Part shown: positions 55,807 through 64,000 of the stretch, piece by piece
Layout: every line of letters begins with the position of its first letter
How positions within the stretch are numbered: the stretch's first letter is position 1
Assembly: GCA_028752905.1 (NCBI GenBank)
Contig: JAQNBH010000160.1
Location: forward strand, 1 to 64,000
Direction: 5' to 3'
DNA: 64,000 nt
DNA from: Cladorhizidae sp. MBARI D1340-BT2
Taxonomy: Eukaryota; Porifera; Demospongiae; Poecilosclerida; Cladorhizidae
Notes under the pieces: model-generated
What the model saw: only the letters and a program-made list of their open reading frames with translations
Database searches by the model: none
Told to the model about the DNA's origin: nothing
Position numbers and translations under genes: made by a program

Positions 55807-56763
55807 CTATATTGTTCTATATTGTTATTCAATTATCTTCTTACAAAACATTGTACTTGATCTAGCAAGGTATTCAAATGGATTTTTGCTGTTATTGTTG
55901 CTGACAATCTTGTTCTTGTAGCTAGATAGATAGTATTTAGCCAGGTAAAGTTTAGTAGACAATGTAAAAAAATAGCTCCGACCAACCTAAATTGCCAATC
56001 ATATAGCTACAACACAGCATAGAGACAAATCTAGCATACTTTGCATAGTCTAAGCAGCCGACTAACATACAAAAATTGCGAGAAAGTAGTAGAAGAATGA
56101 CTAGTTTCTAAACAAAGGTATAAAATACCAATACAATCAATACGATTTTTTTCCTGGCAATCGAATACTTACAGTTTGCTGAGATAACCAATGTTCCCTG
56201 GATGTGTCTCTGTTGTTTGATCAATTTTAGAGTAGTAAATATGCCGTACGAGCAGCTAACAACAGACCATTTCTTCCCCAGCACAAGGTTTAAAAAAACA
56301 ATGCTGCACCCAGTTGATTGCTTCTGGTTTGAGTATAACGCACGTACGATTATTGTGACATTTTCAATTGACACCGCGTAAGTGCTAACATGTGATGAGC
56401 TACAGCTGCAGCAAAGTGCATACATGTGAATATGTACACAATGCTGGGTAGTTTACTCTTGGCTGTGGCTCTCCTCTCCATGATTGATTCTACCCAACCT
56501 CAAATAGCATCCCTGTTTCTCATGCCACATCTGAGGAGCTAGTTGTCTAATAGTTGCCCCTTTTTAAAGCCCTCACAGAACCTCTTGTAGCTAGCAAGTC
56601 CTTCCTTAGAGAGACTTTACAGAGTAGCTTGGCAAGCCTTTCCTTAGAAAGTTTGAAGATTTGACATCGCAGGACTCGCCTTAGAAAACTTAACTTCTAG
56701 AAACCCTTAGCTAAGCTTTTCTATCTAACAGGCCATGTGTAACTATTAAGCCTCACATCAAAC

Positions 56764-57285
56764 ATGTATAGAGCAAAAAGAGCTGATACATTTACGCATT
56801 GTCTAATGGAGAACTCTCTGTCAATGGTGCCCCTAAGTCCAGTGGAGGATGGTCATGTGTTTGGTGATAGGTTTACTGTAAGAGTAGAAAACTTTGGTCA
56901 GGAGTGTAACATTTCTGCAATGCATTACTCTTATTACATAGTGGATGTCTCTGTTGTACGTGCAACAGGACTTCAGATATCTATGGTTTAGTTAGAGGAT
57001 GAGTTTGTGCTTGATGGCCCCATCAATGCACACATACTAGTCTATATCTCCACTACATTCGCTGATTCCAACTACTTACCTCTTCATGAATTTGAGCTTG
57101 GTGTTTGGAGTCGATCGAGCAAACACAACTATTTATGCTCGCAAAATAGCAACGACCTGGAAAACGTTTATAGTGTTAGTTTTGTAACTGACAGTCATCT
57201 TTTATTATTTGAAGATGTCTTAATAACTTACTACAAGGCAAGTTCATCTGCTTCACACAAAAATTTTCAAATGTCAGAGAAATAG
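56764..57285 (+). pseudogene. 173-codon frame broken by one TAG (block B)
   Basis: Copy of 22,149-22,670 with the same in-frame TAG (56,989-56,991). Few changes (for example VVRATG for VVHATG, HKNFQ for HKHFQ). No family recognised. Confidence 0.35.
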
Positions 57286-58226
57286 TGTCACACTGAGACA
57301 CACAAACACTTGGTTGTAGCTTTCAACCATGCTTCACACCAAAAATGTTTCCTGCCAGTTGGGTAATCTTGGTTGTGAAAGCCAACCATAACACAAGCCT
57401 TGCATGAAACTGTGTTAATTGTCATGAAAGTTCATTGATGATAGTTAATTGCTGAATGATTATGGTAACTTTACTACCAGGGAACAAAACATATAGCAAT
57501 TTTGTATTATTATGTGCATGAACTACCAGTGAATAATTACAGCAACAATCAATACCCAGTTGCTGCTCCTTGTAGTTCAATGATACTTGGAAGAATTGAG
57601 TGCAGTCTATGGATCTCAACTTTGACTGCATCAGTCCAAGTCACCTCCCCAATAAAATGCCAGATGTACTCCAATGTTAAGTGAGGAAGAGATAAAAATA
57701 TAACAAATAATGGAACTAACTGACAATCACAAATTGCCATCACAAACAGTCTCTTCTTTACCTTTACTGCTGTTTCTGCAAGCCAATGAAAGCTCTATAG
57801 GCACCTGGCTAGCCTGAAATCTCTCAGAATCTCTTCATTCCAGAGAATAAAATGCACTCCCCTATGAAATACTACATCAGCATCTAGGATGTTTTGGCAT
57901 TGTAGGCTAGCTAATATCATGAGGGAAAGAGTTACCCTGTAGGTTTCTCCTGGGATGGTTGGGCATTAGTAGAAGCATTGGTAGGATCTAGTAGCTGTTC
58001 AGACACCAGTTAGGGTATCAATACCTTTACAAGATAACAGGATAACATCCAAGGGGAACAATGTCAATTGACAGTTACCGCATACTTGATCTCAATGATA
58101 GCAAGTCAGCGTTCTTCTCCATAACCAGCGATTATTTATCAACAGACTTACTTGAGCCAAGAATTGATTGTAAAATATTTACTAATACCCACAGTGATCA
58201 GAATGCTCACTTGACTGGGTGTGTGG

Positions 58227-58305
58227 CTGGGTAAGGATGAGGGAGGTGGCTGGGTAAGGATGAGGGACGTGGCTGGGTAAGGATGATGAGGGAGGTGTAG
58301 GTGAT
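58227..58305. repeat. 26 bp tandem repeat, ~3 copies (block B)
   Basis: Same GGCTGGGTAAGGATGAGGGA array as in block A. Confidence 0.85.
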
Positions 58306-58349
58306 GTAACTGGTGCATGTGTATATATGTACAAAATCCTATTAGAGAA

Positions 58350-58999
58350 TGTGAATATTGTACTACTTGCCGTACAATAGCTATCTTCTTGTGGCTCACT
58401 TCTCCAGGAATGATTCTATCCATACTCATGTTGGTTTTGCTGATTCTCATGCCACACCTAGGAAGCTTCTCCTTCTATCTTAGAGTATTATCTCGTACTT
58501 ATCTTCCTGGATCACTCTTAGAGCAACTAGCTCCTATCTAACCCCCATACTACATAACCCCATAGAAGGAAGTTTGAGAGGCTGCCTTTTAGGGGATCAA
58601 CCTCAGTGCTCAAGCAAGGCTGACAATTTGCATAACCGTTTTAATCTAGCAGTAGAGAAGTTTGAATATATGGCTGGTGATGTTCCCAGAAAGATATATT
58701 CATCTGTTCTCTATTTTTATGACAAGGTGGAGTACCAATTGCTTAGGTGCATGTGCTGGATGCAGATTGCCTTACTTGTCCTTATTGAAGTAGTGAATCA
58801 GGGCCGTGGGAAAGATATCGCCAGCTAAGGCCCAGCCAAATTTTATTGTGTGGTAACTGAGGGCAATCAAATTTTGTTTATCTTAAGTGATGTGCATATT
58901 TAGAGATTATTGTTGTGAATTTCCCACCAGCCAGGTTAATGTGAAAAGGCTTTAGGAATACACAGCTTAACTTTACTATACATTTATGTCTCTCATCTC
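58350..58999. repeat. Single 650 bp unit (block B)
   Basis: Counterpart of the two-unit array at 23,735-25,034. It matches A unit 1 at its left and A unit 2 at its right, so it may be a recombinant left after loss of one unit. The shared 84-codon frame is at 58,574-58,828. Confidence 0.75.
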
Positions 59000-61741
59000 T
59001 GACTGTCCTTACTTTATATTAGGTGAGTTACAGTATTCTATGGCTAGGATGTGACAAGATTTTACTAATTGCTAAACTTCAATTTATTTGAACATGTCCC
59101 TCTGGCTCTATGTGTCCAATCTACTTCATGAAACTATCATAGGAGGTGAGTTAGTATATGCTGTCTAGGATGACAAGTTTTGACTGCTCTAATAAATCTG
59201 AACATGTCTGCCAGCTCTCTGTGTCCAACTTACTGATGTTATTTCAACATAGTTTGATAGTGCTAGAGTATTGCAAGAACTAAAGTCTATTCACCTTGAA
59301 TTGCAGTGGAAGTAATATGCCCAATCATGTACTGAGCAGCAAGATAAAAGTCACTAGAAGCATGTGTGTAAAAGGGCATGAAATATCCACTGATTGAGCT
59401 AACTAATGTGTAATAAAATATCTAAACATTAAATATATTTTATTTGCCATCATGCACTAAGCCGCACCAAAGGTGGAGAAATGGTTAAAGTCAGATAAAC
59501 ACCTGTCTGTTGCTTTACAGCAGCTGTCAGAAGTTTTATCTAATTATGTATAGGCCTAGCTTGTGCTAAAAAGCTCAGTTGGTCTTTAAGCTGCTTACAC
59601 CAGTTTTTTCTGACCTTTACCCCCTGCACCCTTGTTGCTATTGCCTGTGGTTAGGGAAGTGAAGTAACAGGTGATTAGTTGCAGCTGGAGCAAAGTGCAT
59701 GCATGTGTATATGGACACAATTCTTGATTTAGTAGTTTACTGGTTGCTATGGCTCTCCTCTCCATTATCAATTCTACCCAACCTCATCTAGCATCCCTGT
59801 TTATCATGCTACATCTGTGTATCCAGTTGCTTAGTGCCTCTACCTTATCATCCTGCATATCTCTGTTAAGGACTTCTTACTAAGTTGGTTTGAGAAACAT
59901 CTCCCTGGCCCAGCTGGTTCTGAGTGGTGATCTTGCTTGTAGAGTAAATGTTAAACTAACAGTTGACCCCTCCATATCTGATGATGCTTACATTTTGTAA
60001 GAATAATTCCATCTCAGCTTAAGTGTTGTGATCTAATAATTTTTTTTTATGTATGTAATCGTCTCATTTAACATGGTCTTTGTTGGAGGATGGAAAATTA
60101 TGCTCTCAATTTTGAATGTAATAACAAATTTTGTTTCGTTTACATATCTTCAAATTGGACCATTTGTCAAAATGTTTTGTAAGACATGTGCTAAAAACCA
60201 GATTTTTACCTGTAAATATGCAGAAGGCTACAGCATTATTATATTAATACTTTATTTCTTGTTCTGGTTTATGTGAGTGGGCGGAAGAAGTTATACAAAT
60301 ATAAAACTTACTGACAATCACAAATTGTCATCATAAACAGTCTCTTCCTTACCTTTACTGCTGTCTCTGCAAGCCAATAACAGCTGTATAGGTACCATGC
60401 TAGCCTGAAATCCCTCAGAATTCACTCTTGAGAATAAAATGAACTCCGATTTACAGTATTACTGTATCAGCATCTAGGATTGTTTGGTATTGTAGGTGCT
60501 AGCTAATATCAGGAGGGAAAGAGTTACGTGTAGATTTCTCCTGGCATGGTTGGGCATTACTAGGAGTATTAGTAGGAGCTAGCTGTCCTGACACCAGTAA
60601 GGGTAGCATTACTTTTACTAGAGTATACAGGATCCAATCCAAAGATAACAATGTCAACTAACAGGTGGAGCATACTTAATCTCAATGGAAGCAAGTCTGT
60701 GTTCTACTCCGTAACTAGTGATCATTTATCAACAGACTTACTGCAGACTTACTTGAACAAGAATTGATGGTAAAATATTTACTAATAACCACGAGATCAG
60801 AATGCTCACTTGCATACCATTGAGCTCAAGTGCACTGTCTCTGCGACATCCATCCATGTGTCTGTCCTTACTTTATAGGAGGTGAGTTAAAGTACTCTAT
60901 GGCTAGGATGGCATGATTTGATCAACTTCAATTTATTTGAACATGTCTCTTGGCTCTGTGTATTCTATATCTAGGAAAACATGTGTTGACTGATTGATCA
61001 ATTATAATTTATTTGAACATGTGTCTTTGCTCTCCCTGTCCAACCTAATGAAACATAGTTTCATAGTTACAAACATTGCTACAATATTGCAAGAACTAAA
61101 GTCTATTCACCTTGGCTTGCTGTGTAAGTTCGATGATCAATCATGCGCTGACCAGCAAGAAAATTTTCACTAGAAGAACATGGATGGAAATAAAATGGTC
61201 TCATGTGACAGCTGCTTGGAATTGTTCCATGACACTTGTCAAACCGTCCCTCAAGATGTGTGGAGTGATCCAGACTATAAATGGTGCTGTAGTCAATGTA
61301 GTCATAATTAACACTGTAACTGTTCTATAAACATCTATTATATCAATGTATGGGACTGGGGTACTAAATATCCTGGCTTTGCATAGTTATAATCTATCTA
61401 TTTATAAATATAACTGATTCAGATTGTATTTGTCATGATATAAATTGATCGATGCCAATGATTTCATAAGCCTCCAATGACAAGCAGGAGGTATTGCTTG
61501 AGGCCATGACATTAATGTTGGACATCAATGTCAGAAGCTATGGTTATGCTGTGCCTTCCACCCTATAAAACACACTGTATTCAGACCCTTACTGTTAGTT
61601 TTTTAAGTCTCTCAAAGCTCATTGATTAGCCTGTCATGGCCATAAATTATGGTAAAAAATCCTGGTCGGGTCATGACAAATTTCACTTTTCTTCTCTCTT
61701 TAGAGAAGTCTGGATTAAGGCTTGAGAGATTCTAACCTTAT
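59000..61741. other. Internal repeats, no supported gene (block B)
   Basis: Counterpart of 25,035-27,788. Carries the same ~100 bp repeat pairs and diverged internal duplicates. One 12 bp repeat (GAATGTAATTTT) is lost relative to block A near 60,115. Confidence 0.45.
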
Positions 61742-61913
61742 CTTATAAAGGGCATTCTTTTATTGGAACGGATTCAGAGAAGATCTACCAAGTACATTTT
61801 GTCAGACTAGACTATAGTCCAGATTGAAGGCCCTCCATCCTCTTCCCTTGATCACAGAACCTCTAACATCAATGTGGACAACATTTGACATTTAGCAATT
61901 AGTTGAACTTGAG
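61742..61913 (+). pseudogene. LINE ORF2 C-terminal relic (block B)
   Basis: Same LLLERIQRRSTKYILSD remnant as in block A at 27,789. Confidence 0.5.
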
Positions 61914-62037
61914 CTAGCTGATGCTTTCTGACTGTCCACTTGGGTACACTAATGCTAATGCTACTCATTGGAATCACAAAGATAGCCAAACTAACTATTA
62001 AAAAAAAAAGAGTGAGAGAGAAGGGAGAGAAAAAAAA

Positions 62038-62158
62038 CCCCGGGATTACAAATTTCCTAGGATATTAGGAATAAGGGTGCCAAATTTCCTGGCGGGATTC
62101 CATATTTCCTAGGATATCTGGAATGGGGGTGCAAATTTCCTGGGATGCCAGATTTCCT
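62038..62158. repeat. Short tandem repeat with TTTCCTAGGATAT core (block B)
   Basis: Copy of 28,085-28,205. Confidence 0.75.
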
Positions 62159-63016
62159 GTGACACCCGCTCAGGCTAGGGTGGGGCTAGCTATTTCTTTC
62201 CTTCAGAATGCATTCCTGAGCATGCGATCATAATTGCTCTCCAATTCCCAATGTGCTCGAGTGACTATACTTCAGAAGGTCCGGCTCGGGTGACTACTTC
62301 AGAAGATCGGATTTTCCTCGGCCCAGGTGACTATTCTTCAATGGATCCTTACTTTTTTTTCTTGTTTTTTCCTTTTTCTGCTTTTAATCGTGGACTGTGA
62401 CTAGGAAAAGAAAATGGGGAAAATGTCCGCCTTCAAAGGCTCATAACTTCTAAACCGTACCCCCTATGACAGTGCTTTTATTATCTTAGAGCTTTAAAAT
62501 ATTGGAGTTAGGTAGGGTTAGATAATACATACAGGTCGTAGTACTAAGTAGGCTCAAGTAGACATGTTTTTGGGGGGTAGGGCTACTCTTGGCAGACTTC
62601 ATTACAAAACATCAAATTAACTACTAAAGTGGTTCTTGTTGTTCAATAAGCTTCAATGGGTGCAGTAAAACTTTGTAATTGGCCAACTAAGTGGCATTAC
62701 ATTTTTATGACAGTTTTTAGAGTAGTGGTCAGAATTTTTCATGAGGTACACTCATTCATTGTATTATAATTTGACTATTATTATATATTTTATTTTTCAA
62801 AATTAGAGTTTTATTGCACGGAAGAAAGGGCCAAAATACTGAAAGTTTGAGACAAAAATAAAAATTACAGAGGTAGGCACGCCAAGAAAAATAGAACAAC
62901 AAATAAAAAAGAGAAAAAAATTGCAGGACTCTCAAGTTGAGGTTTGTTTTAGAACTTTATTACTAGTTGTCCAGACAAATTCTTGACTGTTCTTTCTTTT
63001 TGTCTCTTTAGGTCCT

Positions 63017-63690
63017 TTACATCACAGGGTCGATGTCCCGTAATCTGTGCAGGTTAGTAGTGGCAGACAAATAACTTGACAGAGCCTCCTTTTCAGAACA
63101 CTTGCTCAGTATGTTGTGGTCCTGAAAGCTCAGTGGCAAAATAGACTGAACTCTTGAAGGTTGCTTCCCATGCCACAAACCGTAGCAGACATGACGCTCC
63201 TGGTATTCATAGACCTATATTCACATATGCCAGACAAATTGTCACAAATGTCACAAGGCAACTAAATTCTCACATACATCTCTAGGTTCATCAGGTTTGT
63301 CTTGACAACCAGAGCACTCCCACAACGACACTGTCACGTCCTCACAGCCTCCACGAGACTCCGGTCCTTGATCAAGCGGAACTCTCCAGTGAAGTCAGCT
63401 CTCTCAGAACCAGACCCATAGAACTGCTCAGTATGCGCTGAAGTTGATGAGGACGTCCCAGAAGTTAATAGCATAAAAAGCGCTACCCTACATTTTTCAT
63501 TATTTGTCGACACAAGAATTGATGTCTCGCGAGCCGAGAGCCCTTCTTCAGAAGCGACCGCTTTGTCTGACTTGCTTGCTGTGGCATTCTGCAACTCTTT
63601 CTGGGATCCCCAACAGGTGCGTTTCTTATGCCTAGCTTGCCTGAACTTCTTCTAAGTGCCAGCTGAGCATGAACTTAGTTCGCGAGACAT
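63017..63690 (-). CDS. Small two-exon gene of unknown function (block B)
   Basis: Copy of 29,064-29,737. It retains the 63 bp intron signals, the 65-residue last exon, the upstream frame and the TATA box (63,744-63,751). Observed changes include TGC TAC for TGC AAC (Asn to Tyr after the Cys) and Leu to Val in the upstream frame, with no new stop seen. It shares the TAG twelve codons after the upstream ATG. No family recognised. Confidence 0.45.
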
Positions 63691-64000
63691 TCGAATTTTT
63701 GTAGAATTGGCCGCCCAAATAAAAAGCGGCTGGCGCGCCTGCGTATATATACCTATTTTTTAATTTTAGGTTATCAAAAATCAATGTTTTATTACATAGT
63801 TTCATATAATGTACAAGCTACTAAAAGTTCCAACACACCAACGAAACAACAGTAACAAAAAGACAGCAGTAAAAAATAAAAAAGCAAGACAAAAACCGCA
63901 AAAACCATAAACAACAACAATAAAAGTCCGAAATCAAGCGACACCATCCACTGCTGGAGAACGGATGGCCAACCTTCTTAGCCAAAGCCCGGCATTACCA

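Larger units (their letters stand above)
44933..64000. repeat. Segmental duplication, block B
   Basis: Second copy of 15,979-30,048, plus the 5.6 kb LTR element. The left junction is sharp: copy-2 flank GGTTATCCAAG runs into TAAGCATACACCATGCAACT. The bases AG are shared by both parents at the join. The right end lies outside the window. Confidence 0.95.

Overview
The window looks like AT-rich, repeat-dense DNA from an invertebrate animal. Putative exons are short and separated by introns as small as about 49-63 bp with canonical GT/AG ends. No bacterial operon structure, rRNA or convincing tRNA is visible. The mobile elements belong to animal families: Ty3/gypsy-type LTR elements, a Penelope-like element, a LINE tail, hAT, piggyBac, and Ginger/GIN1/KRBA2-type integrases. 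A Death-domain-like exon near repeated signalling-tail-like exons would suit a sponge or similar early-branching animal, but the phylum is an inference, not a demonstration.

Layout. 0.8-2.6 kb: decayed gag-protease relic of an LTR element (minus strand). 3.5-13.4 kb: isolated exons, including six copies (one far away at 44.6 kb) of a two-exon cassette and one Death-domain-like exon, mixed with a fold-back element, telomere-like repeats and minisatellites. 13.7-16.0 kb: an AT-rich minisatellite split by a MITE-like insertion, then a decayed gag and its LTR. 15,979-30,048 (block A) and 44,933-64,000 (block B, running off the window) are near-identical copies of one segment. It holds a dead Penelope-like reverse transcriptase, a ~165 bp satellite, a broken piggyBac-like N-terminus, internal repeats, a LINE tail and a small two-exon gene of unknown function. 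30-45 kb is the spacer between the blocks. It holds a gag-hAT chimera, a multi-exon integrase plus Ulp1-type protease gene with a degenerate PHD-like tail, a decayed KRBA2-like integrase gene, and an older, diverged duplicate of 9.05-11.08 kb.

The clearest single element is a 5,632 bp LTR retrotransposon at 47,603-53,234 (minus strand). It is inserted in block B only, and block A keeps the empty site. Its two LTRs differ by one substitution and one 3 bp indel. Its RT is Ty3/gypsy-like, yet its pol order is integrase, then RT, then RNase H. This is the copia-like order known from Gmr1-like elements. Gag-protease and pol lie in one frame, separated by a single UGA that falls inside the protease.

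Most of the window is therefore mobile-element and duplication history. The candidates for functional host or domesticated genes are the integrase-Ulp1 gene (33.1-37.0 kb), the Death-domain/cassette exons, and the two-exon gene kept in both blocks (29.1-29.7 and 63.0-63.7 kb). The A/B duplication could also be an assembly artefact from uncollapsed haplotypes, and this should be settled before biology is read into it.
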